DNA of 64,000 bases from positions 1 to 64,000 of the forward strand of contig NZ_PXUE01000003.1 in the NCBI RefSeq assembly GCF_003020585.1. Reading direction: 5' to 3'. A program made the position numbers and the translations under genes. The number at the start of each line of letters is the position of its first letter. Within the stretch, counting starts at the first letter, position 1. Source of the stretch: Chryseobacterium aurantiacum (GTDB lineage: Bacteria; Bacteroidota; Bacteroidia; Flavobacteriales; Weeksellaceae). Below the pieces are notes generated by a model, which was not told the DNA's origin, searched no databases, and saw only the letters and a program-made list of their open reading frames with translations. Positions 38,084 through 48,005 of this stretch are shown here, in pieces.

Positions 38084-40315
38084 ATGAAAACTCAAATTCT
38101 TATTGCAGCCCTATTTTTCAGTGGATTTGTTACTGCTCAGCAGAAAAAAGACAGTGTGAAAGTAAATGCTATTGATGCAGTAAATATCAAGAAGCAGGTT
38201 TTCAAAAAACAAGGTGACCGTTTGGTATATGATGTAGCTTCCTCTCCTATTGCTAAGGGAACAAATACATTTACTCTCTTGAAACAAACTCCAATGATTT
38301 CTAGTGTGGATGGGAAAACGTTGAAGATTTTGGGTAAATCTGACGCGGTTATCTATATCAACAATAAAAAAACGAATATGGATGCTGAGGCATTAATTGA
38401 AATGCTAAAGTCTACTCCATCGGAAGATATTCAGAAAATTGAGGTAATAACTGTTCCGGGAAGTGAATTCCAGGTGGAATCTAAGGAAGGTGTCATCAAT
38501 ATTGTGATGAAAAAAAGCAGAAACAACGGCTACAATGGAACTATGAAAATGCAGAATGAGCATGGTTATTATAATAATCCTTCGGCTGGAGGTTCATTCA
38601 ATTTCAGACAAGGAAAATGGTCTGGGAACTCAAATGTAAGAGTAGGAAACTGGACAGACAGAGAGAAATATAGATTATCCAACGGGGACCCAACGTTCAG
38701 AAATGAGTCTTATGGTTATAATGCTGATCCTAACAATAACTATGGAGGAGGTATTAATCTTGATTATGAGATTAACAAAAAGCAGAGTTTGGGATTCTCT
38801 TACAATATGAGATACAATAAAAGCTTCAACTCTGTTCTGGAAATGATGAACTGGCAAGATGGAGTTTTAACGAACAGAACGATTAATAATGAAAATGCAC
38901 AAACCAGAAATCATTCATTTAATTTAAATTATGAAATAAAGATTGATTCTCTGGGAAGTAAACTTACATCTAATGTTTCGTACTTGTGGTTCAACAGGGA
39001 TAAAGTAAGTTTTAATGAAAGTTTTCCTTTGTATGAGGATGTGAACAACAGGTATTCAGCTTTGCATCAATCTGTACCACAGATTATTAATAACTATGCT
39101 GCCAATATTGATTATTTGAAAAAGACGGCTAAGGGTGCAACATGGTTGATGGGAGTGAGCTACAACCATACCAATACGGATAATGATACCAGACAGGATG
39201 TTTTTAACGGAACAACATTCGTGGATAATCCGGCACAAACCAATCACTTCATTTATAAGGAACAAATTCTGGGAGCTTACATCAATTATGAGAGAAAGCT
39301 GACTGAAAAAATTTCCGGAAAAGCAGGCCTTAGATACGAAATGACCAAAAGCACGGGAGATATTCTTGGAAAAACAGGATTTGAAAGAAACTACAACAAT
39401 CTCTTACCTTACCTGAACCTGAACTATGCCATCAGTTCGGATCATAATCTAAGCTATACATTCTCCAGCAGAATCAGAAGACCTAGATTCTGGGAACTGA
39501 ACCCATCGAGAATGTATTTTACTCCTAATAACTATACTCAGAATAACCCATTTATATTGGCTTCAAAGTTCTATAATCAGGAACTGAATTATATGTATAA
39601 AAATGCATTTTATGCCAATCTTAGTTTCACAATGATAGACGATGCTTCCAGCCAGCTACCATTAAGAGGAACTTTAACCCGAACTAAAGAGGATGAGAAT
39701 GGAAATCCTATTACAGAAAAAGTAAAGTTTCTTCGATATATAAGAACCAACTATGGCAACAGCAGAGAATTAGGATTAACATTGGGAATGAACAAATCCT
39801 GGTTTAAAGATATCTGGACCACCAATTATTCTGTGAATCTTGGATATACAACGTTCAATGGTAGTGTAACAAAGGATCCTACCTCCATCCCTGCAGCTGG
39901 GGAAACAGAAGAGTTGGAAGCCTATGTTCTTGATATTAAAAACTACAATATAAGCGCTACGCTTAATAATAACATCCGTCTTTCTTCTAAAAAGGATTGG
40001 TTTCTGGGAGTTAATTATTTTATAGCCAGCAGAGCTGCAACAGAAGGGGGAATGATGGGAGTAAGACAAAGCCTTGATTTTAGTGTAAAGAAAATAGTTG
40101 GAGACTGGACGGTGCTAGTAGAATTATATGATGTATTCAATCAGAATTTCTATAAGATTGAAGGAGTACAGCCTCATGGCAGTTATAACAATGTAACCAA
40201 TTTCAATTATCCAAGATTATTTAGTGTTGGGGTTACCTACAATTTTGGAAATCAGAAACTGAAAAAAGCAAGGGAAATGAAATCAGCTAATGATGCTGTA
40301 AAATCAAGAACCTAA
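38084..40315 (+). CDS. Outer membrane beta-barrel family protein (TonB-dependent receptor-like), copy 1
   Basis: 743 residues. Signal peptide MKTQILIAALFFSGFVTAQ, a plug-like domain (about 30-150: LKQTPMISSVDGKTL, VITVPGSEFQVESKEG), then a long beta-barrel ending near residue 730 in an aromatic-rich strand (VGVTYNFGNQKLKK). This is the OMP_b-brl_3 type, lacking an N-terminal carboxypeptidase-like domain. Ligand unknown. Next gene is a close paralogue, 43 bp downstream. Confidence 0.93.
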   Translation: MKTQILIAALFFSGFVTAQQKKDSVKVNAIDAVNIKKQVFKKQGDRLVYDVASSPIAKGTNTFTLLKQTPMISSVDGKTLKILGKSDAVIYINNKKTNMDAEALIEMLKSTPSEDIQKIEVITVPGSEFQVESKEGVINIVMKKSRNNGYNGTMKMQNEHGYYNNPSAGGSFNFRQGKWSGNSNVRVGNWTDREKYRLSNGDPTFRNESYGYNADPNNNYGGGINLDYEINKKQSLGFSYNMRYNKSFNSVLEMMNWQDGVLTNRTINNENAQTRNHSFNLNYEIKIDSLGSKLTSNVSYLWFNRDKVSFNESFPLYEDVNNRYSALHQSVPQIINNYAANIDYLKKTAKGATWLMGVSYNHTNTDNDTRQDVFNGTTFVDNPAQTNHFIYKEQILGAYINYERKLTEKISGKAGLRYEMTKSTGDILGKTGFERNYNNLLPYLNLNYAISSDHNLSYTFSSRIRRPRFWELNPSRMYFTPNNYTQNNPFILASKFYNQELNYMYKNAFYANLSFTMIDDASSQLPLRGTLTRTKEDENGNPITEKVKFLRYIRTNYGNSRELGLTLGMNKSWFKDIWTTNYSVNLGYTTFNGSVTKDPTSIPAAGETEELEAYVLDIKNYNISATLNNNIRLSSKKDWFLGVNYFIASRAATEGGMMGVRQSLDFSVKKIVGDWTVLVELYDVFNQNFYKIEGVQPHGSYNNVTNFNYPRLFSVGVTYNFGNQKLKKAREMKSANDAVKSRT

Positions 40316-40358
40316 TCTATAAAAACTTATCTCACTTAACCACTCTAAAAAAACAAAC

Positions 40359-42617
40359 ATGAAACGTATACTTTTGTCAATAGCTGTCATATTCGGTACC
40401 TGTGCTTTTGCTCAGGAAAAGAAATCAGACACGGCAAAAACTAAAAATATAGAAGGTATTACCATCACCAAACAGGTATTTAAAAAACAAAGTGACCGTT
40501 TTGTATATGATGTTGCTGCTTCTCCTATAGCGAAAGGAAATACTACTTTTGATCTTTTGAAACAAACGCCATTGTTATCTTCAACTGATGATAAAACATT
40601 AAAAATTGCAGGAAAAAACAATGTATTAGTTTATATCAACGGAAGAAAATCCAATATGGATGCAGAGTCTCTGGCGCAATTCCTCAAAAATACACCGGCC
40701 GAAAACATCCAGAAAATTGAGGTAATTACAGTGCCGGGAAGTGAGTTTCAGGTGGAGTCTTCTGATGGGATTATCAATATTGTCTTAAAGAAAAAGATGA
40801 GTGATGGCCTTAACGGAAACATGAGATTCTCTAATACTCAAAGTAAATACAATGCCAGCCAGGCAAGTTTCTCTGCCAATTATAGAAAAGACAAACTGGG
40901 AATTAGTGCCAACCTCAGCGGTGGGGAAAACATTCAGGCTCAAACCTATACTTTAAGAAACAGCAGTGACAATGCTTCAAATGAATCAACCGGTGATATC
41001 ACCGATCCAAACAAAAATATCGGAGGTTATCTGAACATTGATTATCAGTTGAATGATAATAGTAACCTGGCTTTATCATGGAATACATGGGCCAACAAGA
41101 GCTATAATTCAACGGTATCACTTTTCAATACAATTGTTAATAAAGAGGGCCCCCAATACACATGGTCTAAAAATAAAGAGGATGCGAGAACCTATAATAA
41201 CTCGCTCAATTTAAACTATGAGTTAAAAACAGATTCCCTAGGAAGCAAGTTAAATGTAAATGCAGCTTATCTGAATTATAAAAGATTTCAGGTTACAGAC
41301 AATATCACTTATAAATCCGATATCAATAGAAAGCTAGACTATAGAGATAAATCTATCCAGATGTTTCAGGACCTTCCGCAGATCATTAACAATTTCTCCG
41401 GAATGGTAGATTACATCCAGAAATTTAAAAATGATCTTACTATTTCTGTAGGTGGAAATTATAACAAAACAAAAACAGATAACGATACTAAAAGTGACAC
41501 TTATTTTATTGATCCTGAAAAAGAACCGAAATTAGCACCTAACCACTTTATTTATGATGAAAACATTTATGGCTTTTATGTAACTGCCGAAAAGAAGTTT
41601 TCGGATAAATTTTCCGGAAAAATAGGAACCCGATATGAGATTACCAACAGTTTAGGAACCTCAGATAATCCGCCAACAGAAGCTCTTAAAAGAATTGAAA
41701 GAAACTATAACAATTTTCTTCCTTATATGAGTCTTAACTATGCCATCAATGATAAAAACAATATTTCCTACTCCTTTTCAAGCAGGATGAGAAGACCTAG
41801 CTTCTGGGAAATAAATCCGGTGGTAAATAAACTGACTGATGATAATTACACTCAAAACAACCCTTTTGTAAAGGCTTCTTCTACTTATAATCAGGAACTG
41901 ACTTATATGTATAAAAACTCTTATTTTGTAGTTTTAAACCATTCTTATATTAAAGATGCCATCACTCAGGTCCCGTTACAAGGTTATCCCGAGAAGCCTA
42001 ATGGGGAGCTAGGAGAAAATCTTGCCTTAAGATACATCAGAACCAATTTTGGAGATAAGCAGGAAATGTCTGCCATGGTAGGAATCCAGAAATCATTCTT
42101 CAAACAATATTTGACTACGAATTTCAGCATCGGTATTCAACATAACAGAAACAATGGAAGCTTGGATATGGATCCCACTACTGGGGACCGTTTCAAAAAT
42201 GAGAAAGGAGAATTTGTCACCTATATTAATAAGACCAACTCTACCAGTATTTTGATTCAAACGAACAATACCATCCGTCTTGATAAAGCGAAAACATGGT
42301 TCCTTGGAGTTAACTTTTTCTTCATAGACAAGCAGCAGATAGAACTGGGTATGCTACGAAGTTTATCAAGTTTAGATCTTAGCATCAAGAAAAATTGGAA
42401 CGACTGGACTTTTGCAGTCAATGTAAATGATGTCTTAAGAACCAATATTGTAGTCATTGATGACATCCAAGACAATGGAAACAAAAATTACATCCACCAG
42501 AATCAATACCCAAGAAGCTTAACGGTAAGCCTTACTTACAACTTCGGAAATAAAAAACTGAAAAAGGTAAGAGATATTGAGGGTGCTTCTGACTCTATCA
42601 AGAGTAGAACAAAGTAA
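40359..42617 (+). CDS. Outer membrane beta-barrel family protein (TonB-dependent receptor-like), copy 2
   Basis: 752 residues, clearly paralogous to the preceding gene: matching ITKQVFKKQSDRFVYDVA, VITVPGSEFQVESSDG and C-terminal LTYNFGNKKLKKVRD blocks. Signal peptide MKRILLSIAVIFGTCAFAQ. The loops of the barrel differ more than the plug, as expected after duplication and ligand divergence. Likely transcribed together with copy 1 and terminated at 42658-42683. Confidence 0.93.
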   Translation: MKRILLSIAVIFGTCAFAQEKKSDTAKTKNIEGITITKQVFKKQSDRFVYDVAASPIAKGNTTFDLLKQTPLLSSTDDKTLKIAGKNNVLVYINGRKSNMDAESLAQFLKNTPAENIQKIEVITVPGSEFQVESSDGIINIVLKKKMSDGLNGNMRFSNTQSKYNASQASFSANYRKDKLGISANLSGGENIQAQTYTLRNSSDNASNESTGDITDPNKNIGGYLNIDYQLNDNSNLALSWNTWANKSYNSTVSLFNTIVNKEGPQYTWSKNKEDARTYNNSLNLNYELKTDSLGSKLNVNAAYLNYKRFQVTDNITYKSDINRKLDYRDKSIQMFQDLPQIINNFSGMVDYIQKFKNDLTISVGGNYNKTKTDNDTKSDTYFIDPEKEPKLAPNHFIYDENIYGFYVTAEKKFSDKFSGKIGTRYEITNSLGTSDNPPTEALKRIERNYNNFLPYMSLNYAINDKNNISYSFSSRMRRPSFWEINPVVNKLTDDNYTQNNPFVKASSTYNQELTYMYKNSYFVVLNHSYIKDAITQVPLQGYPEKPNGELGENLALRYIRTNFGDKQEMSAMVGIQKSFFKQYLTTNFSIGIQHNRNNGSLDMDPTTGDRFKNEKGEFVTYINKTNSTSILIQTNNTIRLDKAKTWFLGVNFFFIDKQQIELGMLRSLSSLDLSIKKNWNDWTFAVNVNDVLRTNIVVIDDIQDNGNKNYIHQNQYPRSLTVSLTYNFGNKKLKKVRDIEGASDSIKSRTK

Positions 42618-42657
42618 AATAATCTTTCTTCATATTCAACTCAATTATATTCCACGG

Positions 42658-42683
42658 AAACCTGTTGATCTTTCAACAGGTTT
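42658..42683 (+). terminator. Terminator after the beta-barrel pair
   Basis: AAACCTGTTGA (42658-42668), loop TCTT, TCAACAGGTTT (42673-42683), followed by T-rich sequence. Sits 15 bp before the next plus-strand gene. Confidence 0.85.
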
Positions 42684-42698
42684 TCTATCTTTATAGGC

Positions 42699-43559
42699 AT
42701 GAAAAGAAAGTTAGCCTTTATTTTTTTATATTTTAGTTTATCCTTTCTGCTGACAAACTGTAAGGAAAAAAAGGTCACACTAGGGATGAATATTTCCTTT
42801 GATAAAGAGGAAAACATTCATTATGGAAATGATTCTGACCAAGTCATGGATCTTTATATCCCCCATCAAAAATCTACGAAGAAAAGAGATGTATTTATTA
42901 TCATTCATGGAGGGGGCTGGCGTAGTGGAAACAAATCTCAACTTACTTTCTTTACCTTATCTATGATGCAGAAATTTCCTGATTATATTTTTGCCAATAT
43001 TAACTATCGGAAAGCTTCTCCAACACAATATGCCATTCCCAATCAAACGGATGATATTAAAAACGCAATTACTTTTTTAAAAAGAAAACTAAAAGATAGC
43101 CCAAAGATTATTCTAATGGGAAATAGTGCCGGTGGACATTTATCTATGCTCTACGCTTATAAATTTGATATCGATAAAGAAGTAAAGGCTGTGATTAACA
43201 TTGTAGGGCCGGCTGATCTATCTGATTCCGGTTTTAAGACCTATCAAGAATATTCCTTTGTAGAGCAGCGCCTGATAGATCCCAAAATACTCACAAAAGG
43301 TGCTCCAGCAGTTAATTTTGCCAGTCCGGTTCATTGGATAGATAACACCTCTGCTCCTACTCTTTCCTATTATGGAAAAATAGATCAAGTAGTACCTTTA
43401 AACCAAAATAAGATTCTGGATTCTGTTTTGAATAAAAAGAATGTTTTTCACGAATCTTTTGAATTCAGTGGAGGTCATTTGGATTGGGATAAGGCACCAA
43501 ACCATACTTTTCTTATCGATAAGATTGAAGCTTTTCTTAAAAAGACAGACAAAAAATAA
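42699..43559 (+). CDS. Alpha/beta hydrolase, lipoprotein
   Basis: 286 residues with a lipoprotein signal (lipobox LLTNC, C21), so it is membrane-anchored. Esterase/lipase-type hydrolase: oxyanion motif IIHGGGWRSG, nucleophile elbow LMGNSAGGHLS, Asp region YYGKIDQVVPLNQN, and His in FSGGHLDW. Similar to BD-FAE/carboxylesterase proteins. Substrate unknown. It sits just past a terminator, so it has its own or read-through transcription. Confidence 0.9.
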   Translation: MKRKLAFIFLYFSLSFLLTNCKEKKVTLGMNISFDKEENIHYGNDSDQVMDLYIPHQKSTKKRDVFIIIHGGGWRSGNKSQLTFFTLSMMQKFPDYIFANINYRKASPTQYAIPNQTDDIKNAITFLKRKLKDSPKIILMGNSAGGHLSMLYAYKFDIDKEVKAVINIVGPADLSDSGFKTYQEYSFVEQRLIDPKILTKGAPAVNFASPVHWIDNTSAPTLSYYGKIDQVVPLNQNKILDSVLNKKNVFHESFEFSGGHLDWDKAPNHTFLIDKIEAFLKKTDKK

Positions 43560-43589
43560 CACGTTCTGATTTTTCAAAACGTGTTATTT
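43554..43589. terminator. Bidirectional terminator between the hydrolase and the GH43-like gene
   Basis: AAATAACACGTT (43554-43565) pairs with AACGTGTTATTT (43578-43589). The stem includes the stop codon of the hydrolase gene. T runs follow in both directions. Confidence 0.88.
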
Positions 43590-43608
43590 TTTTATCTTTT
43601 AATTTGAT

Positions 43609-45363
43609 TTACTCGGATTTTGCGACTGCTGTTCTTTCTGAAACTCCATTCGCGTTGAAAGCTTCAATCTGGAAATAATAAGAATCTGTTCTGTCTGCTC
43701 CTGTAAAGAAATATTCATTCTTTCCGTATACCATAATGCTTCCGTACATTTTCTCAGGAGATTTCCCCCAGTAGATTACATAGCCATCCGCTTCAGGATT
43801 CTGTTGCCATTTCATCCAAATACTTCTTCTTTCTCCATACTTTTTAGGGTCAGCTCTTAAAGGTACAAAACCTTCCACTTTTGCAGGCTGTTTCCCAGCT
43901 CCTTTTCCAAACACTCTGAAGCCACTTAATGCAAATTTTCCTGTAGGTATTTTAAGGTTTTCCATTTTTAGGAAGCGGGTTTTTGCAGGCTGCTCAAGCT
44001 CAATATAATCGTGAGGAACATCTTTTGTATTCTTGCTCTTATCCACAATCACATTCCACGTCTTGCCATCATGAGAGCCGTAGATTTTATATTGATGCAT
44101 TTTCCCTAAGGTTTTCCCCATGAATTCAGCATCCTGGTCTGCATAATTGATCTGAATGGCATTGATTGTTGAAACTTCACCCAGATCCGTCTGGAACCAT
44201 TCTCCGGAATTCCCTGTTTTAGCACTCCAATAGGACTTGATATCTTCATCTACAGCATAATTGGGTTGATAACCACCTAAAGTAGATGAAACCTGAACCG
44301 GTTTATTATAATTTAATAACATCCATCCGGCAAAAAGACCTTTTGTAAAGTCTTTCCCTTGTGCATACTGCGGAAGATAAGTAGGATAATCACCATAAGC
44401 CGTATTACAATACATCACATCATCTTTATCAAAACCTGCAGGCCAGATACCCAACCTTCTTTCAAAATTATTTTTGGTAGAAATAAATATAGTGGAAACG
44501 TGCCACCAGTTTTTATAATTGTCTTCAAAAGTTGCTCCATGACCAGCTCCCCTTGCAAAACCTCCAGGTTTATAAGAGAATGGATTATGCTGCTGATATT
44601 CAAAACCTTCCAAAGGGCTTTTGCTTACGTATACTCCATCGGAATATCCACTGAATTCTGTTGCCGGAGCACCATACTGCATATAATATTTCCCGTTATG
44701 TTTTGTCATCCACGCTCCTTCTACAAAAGGCTGAAGAAAAACATTATCATTGTATTCTCCGAAACGCTCCCATCCGTGGTCTTCGGGTTTTAGTTTTAGA
44801 ATGGGCTTCACAAAACCTTCAGACTGAAGATTTTTCACTTTCACTTCTGTTCCCAGCAAAGGCCATTCATTACTTGAACCCCAATATAGATATAATTTAT
44901 TCCTATCTTCATCATAATGGAATGCAGGATCCCATGCGCCTACTTTTAAAGTATCTACTGCAATTTTCCAGTCATCTTTAGTTGGATTTGTACTTTTCCA
45001 GATTGGGAAATCCTGCTCCCAGGTAGAACCATAAACATATAGAGTATCTTTCATAGCCCATACTGCCGGAGCATTAAGATCATGAATATATTTATTATCT
45101 CTGAGAAATTTCCTTTTTACAAACTTCCAGTCCAGCATATCATCACTGTACCAATATCCTTCCTGGTTTGTAGAAAAAAGAAACAGCTTATTTTTAAAAT
45201 TAACAATCACCGGATCTGCTGTGGCGCGGTGTTTCCCTTGTTTTGAAAAAACTTCAAAAGGAGTATAACCATAATCTATGTTGATCGGATTACAAAATGT
45301 TTTCTGCTGAGCTCCTACAATCATTCCAAGAAAAATTGCTAATGACAGAATATATTGTCTCAT
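43609..45363 (-). CDS. Secreted GH43-like glycoside hydrolase with F5/8-type C-terminal domain
   Basis: 584 residues. Signal peptide MRQYILSLAIFLGMIVGAQ. A five-bladed propeller domain (about 20-340) has GH43 features: KHRATADPVIVNF with the catalytic Asp, APAVWAMKDTLYVYGS, and GHGATFEDNYKNWWHV. Then a discoidin/F5-8-like carbohydrate-binding domain (about 355-480: SSTLGGYQPNYAVDEDIKSY, EWFQTDLGEVSTINAIQI) and a fibronectin-like end. Probably cleaves arabinose or xylose side chains or related. Last of the minus-strand series, 27 bp after the membrane-protein gene. Confidence 0.85.
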   Translation of the reverse strand: MRQYILSLAIFLGMIVGAQQKTFCNPINIDYGYTPFEVFSKQGKHRATADPVIVNFKNKLFLFSTNQEGYWYSDDMLDWKFVKRKFLRDNKYIHDLNAPAVWAMKDTLYVYGSTWEQDFPIWKSTNPTKDDWKIAVDTLKVGAWDPAFHYDEDRNKLYLYWGSSNEWPLLGTEVKVKNLQSEGFVKPILKLKPEDHGWERFGEYNDNVFLQPFVEGAWMTKHNGKYYMQYGAPATEFSGYSDGVYVSKSPLEGFEYQQHNPFSYKPGGFARGAGHGATFEDNYKNWWHVSTIFISTKNNFERRLGIWPAGFDKDDVMYCNTAYGDYPTYLPQYAQGKDFTKGLFAGWMLLNYNKPVQVSSTLGGYQPNYAVDEDIKSYWSAKTGNSGEWFQTDLGEVSTINAIQINYADQDAEFMGKTLGKMHQYKIYGSHDGKTWNVIVDKSKNTKDVPHDYIELEQPAKTRFLKMENLKIPTGKFALSGFRVFGKGAGKQPAKVEGFVPLRADPKKYGERRSIWMKWQQNPEADGYVIYWGKSPEKMYGSIMVYGKNEYFFTGADRTDSYYFQIEAFNANGVSERTAVAKSE

Positions 45364-45390
45364 TTTTAGATTTTAAAGATTCCAACAAAT

Positions 45391-46416
45391 TTAGCTAACT
45401 TTTTTTGGTTTTCTCCAAATAAAACCATCCAAAAGATAATGGGTAAGCTGCGGCACCACCAACAGCGGAACTAAAAACTGCAGTAGATTTTCAGAGATCA
45501 CAAATTCCAGTGAAAAATGCTCATTCCAAACCAAGGTTTCCCATAGAAATTCTTCAAGCAAAGCAAAGCCTAAAATAACTCCTACAAATAAAAATATTCC
45601 CGTGGCTGATTTAAAGATCTGCAACCTGTTCAACTGATGATTATCTTTTTGCTTTATTTCACGAAGATAGATCAAGGCAATATAAGGAATCCCGTGGGAT
45701 ACGACATTCAGGAAAGTAAAGAGCAAATCATTATTAAAATAGACAATCCCGAAATACCAGGAAAGATAAGTTCCGGTAATGAGAGCTGTTTTGGGAATAT
45801 TAATGGTTCTGGTTTTTATGATTTCAAAAATGGTTTTCAGCATCCAGATTGTTAATATTCCTATATACAGAACTGTGATAAAACCAATATAATCGGGCAA
45901 GTTTTTAAGCCAGTCAAATTCATTATTAACAAACCATGTAAATGCACGTGGTGTTTTAAACCAATACAACATTGGGAAAATTGTAGCAGCATATACAGCT
46001 ACCTCATCTATTTTCTTCTTCCAGTTATTAGGTTCAAAGCGGGCGTATATTCTCATGAACCCATATTGCTGTCTGATAAAATGAAAAACAGCAATGAATG
46101 CCAGTACCGACCAGAATGTAAGGCTTCCAAGTTGGAATAAAGCAATTCCCAGGAACCAGCCTAGAATGGGAACCCCGAAATACAGTAATTTCCTTTTCTG
46201 AACCTCATCTTTTACAAAATAAGTCTTAAACAAAGTGGAATATACATGGGCAACATCCACAAAAACAATCAAAAGAAGCCATGTATAAAAGGAATACTTA
46301 TTTTCTAATCCTTGAATTTGTTTCTGGAAAAGAAAAATTATCAACAAAACTATAAAAGGTGGGGATAAAATAAACCACCAATCTGTTTTTGCATTATGTA
46401 TCCAAGGTTGCTTCAT
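45391..46416 (-). CDS. Multi-pass membrane protein, unknown
   Basis: 341 residues with about nine hydrophobic segments, for example DWWFILSPPFIVLLIIFLF and YSFYTWLLLIVFVDVAHVYS. His residues lie in several helices (DVAHV, FHFIRQQYGF, VSHGIPYIAL, THYLLDGFIW), which could be metal or substrate ligands. No family recognised. The start overlaps the FAD enzyme's stop by 4 bp (ATGA), indicating translational coupling and a shared process. Confidence 0.78.
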   Translation of the reverse strand: MKQPWIHNAKTDWWFILSPPFIVLLIIFLFQKQIQGLENKYSFYTWLLLIVFVDVAHVYSTLFKTYFVKDEVQKRKLLYFGVPILGWFLGIALFQLGSLTFWSVLAFIAVFHFIRQQYGFMRIYARFEPNNWKKKIDEVAVYAATIFPMLYWFKTPRAFTWFVNNEFDWLKNLPDYIGFITVLYIGILTIWMLKTIFEIIKTRTINIPKTALITGTYLSWYFGIVYFNNDLLFTFLNVVSHGIPYIALIYLREIKQKDNHQLNRLQIFKSATGIFLFVGVILGFALLEEFLWETLVWNEHFSLEFVISENLLQFLVPLLVVPQLTHYLLDGFIWRKPKKVS

Positions 46417-48005
46417 ATCATTTGCTTAGCAGTTCTTATTCCCTGATAAAAGGCTTCTTCAAAAATAGATATTCCGGAAAGATCAGAATGAGCAAAGAAA
46501 ACTTTCCCATCCATAGGTTCTTTAGCAAGCCTGATGTCTTCACCAAAAATTTGATTGGGAACCGGAGCAATCATAGCGTGTCCTATTTTATGAAACTGCA
46601 TTTCAAGAATAAATTCTTCTATGAGCGGATGTGCTTTCTTCAGGTCCTCTAAAACTAAAGTTTTAAGTTCAGCTTCTTTCATGGAATACAGCTTCTTTCT
46701 GGCTTTTTTACAATCATTTGTAGAGAAGCTTTTGTAATAGGTAATTACTTTTTCTCCCAACACCTGATTGATATTCTGATGCTGATCATAAATATACCCT
46801 AACCCGGAAGATCCATAGATTACATTATCCCAGGCAAGCTCTTCATCTCCTCCAAACTCATTCTTCAAGGTAATGGTTGTCAAAAGCCAGGGAACATATT
46901 GAAATGATTTTGTGTTTCTATTATTTAAAATTCTTTCGTTGACAAACTGAGGAATGGCAAACAAAACTTTTTCGGCTACAATAGTCTTTGTTTTCTTCTG
47001 AGCATTATCAAAACACTGTATTTCAACCTTATCATTAATTTCAACATCAAAAACTAAATGATTAGTTAAAGATTTTTCTTTGATATATTTTGAAAAATGC
47101 TGAGTGAGTCTTGCATTTCCTTCCGGCCAAGTAAATACCTGGTCCTTATATTTTGTACTCCAGTTATTTTTTCTTCCGGCAAAATAATGAATCCCCGCCC
47201 AGGCCGAAACATAGTCTATCCCCAAGCCATAATCATCTCTACAGGAATAGTCCAATAACCAAAGAAGTTCTTCTGACTGAAAATGATGTTCCTGAAGCCA
47301 ATCTATAAAAAGAGTTTTTTCAAGCTTCATCACCTCATCTTCCCTGCTGGAATCATGTACAGGAATGGCAAACCAATACTTTCCAAGATGATCTTTTTTT
47401 TGACGGAAATCGTTCATCATTGTAAAGAAACGGTTAAGCTCTTTTTGTATTTCTGATGATATTCCCTTTTGCGGGACAACATCATTCTGCCATGAGTTTT
47501 TATAGAACAATCTTTCCTGCTGTGGAAAAGTCATCTGATATTCATCCAGAATAGGTTCACCATTTTCTTCTATTCCCTGGCAGATTCCACACTCTGTCAG
47601 AAATTCGATAATTTCTGTGTTTTCTTTATTGGGTAGAGGCAGATAATGTGCTCCCAATGGAAACTTTGAAAATGAATTCTGTCCATTTGAAGAATTTCCT
47701 CCCAAGTGATCCTCCATTTCCAGAAGGAGATAATCATGCTTGTTATTTTGACTGAAAAACCTGCATGCAGAAAGCCCAGAGATCCCACCACCCACAATAA
47801 GATATTGGGTGTGGATAACTTCTGTAGATTGTGGAAAATCCTTAGCCCACAATGTATGCCCAAGAATATGATTGGTTCCTGTAATTCTCAGTAATAAAGT
47901 TTTTGCTTTCTTTCCACAATATTGCAGAAAGGGAAGCATTAGACTGCCTAACATTACTGTCTTTAGGAAATCCTTTCTACTGAACCTTCCCCCACTCTTC
48001 ATCAA
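46413..48005 (-). CDS. FAD-dependent oxidoreductase with Tat-like N-terminus
   Basis: 530 residues. The N-terminus FSRKDFLKTVMLGSLMLPF looks like a twin-arginine signal in which the second Arg is Lys. Then a dinucleotide-binding motif LIVGGGISGLSACRFF (VGGGISG at 71-77) and an amine-oxidase-like body, with ALWAKDFPQ-type flavin contacts unproven. C-terminal FAHSDLSGISIFEEAFYQG matches the flavin-binding end of the amine-oxidase family. Possible substrate: a polyamine or modified lipid, given its neighbours. Overlaps the upstream gene by 29 bp. Confidence 0.85.
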   Translation of the reverse strand: MMKSGGRFSRKDFLKTVMLGSLMLPFLQYCGKKAKTLLLRITGTNHILGHTLWAKDFPQSTEVIHTQYLIVGGGISGLSACRFFSQNNKHDYLLLEMEDHLGGNSSNGQNSFSKFPLGAHYLPLPNKENTEIIEFLTECGICQGIEENGEPILDEYQMTFPQQERLFYKNSWQNDVVPQKGISSEIQKELNRFFTMMNDFRQKKDHLGKYWFAIPVHDSSREDEVMKLEKTLFIDWLQEHHFQSEELLWLLDYSCRDDYGLGIDYVSAWAGIHYFAGRKNNWSTKYKDQVFTWPEGNARLTQHFSKYIKEKSLTNHLVFDVEINDKVEIQCFDNAQKKTKTIVAEKVLFAIPQFVNERILNNRNTKSFQYVPWLLTTITLKNEFGGDEELAWDNVIYGSSGLGYIYDQHQNINQVLGEKVITYYKSFSTNDCKKARKKLYSMKEAELKTLVLEDLKKAHPLIEEFILEMQFHKIGHAMIAPVPNQIFGEDIRLAKEPMDGKVFFAHSDLSGISIFEEAFYQGIRTAKQMI

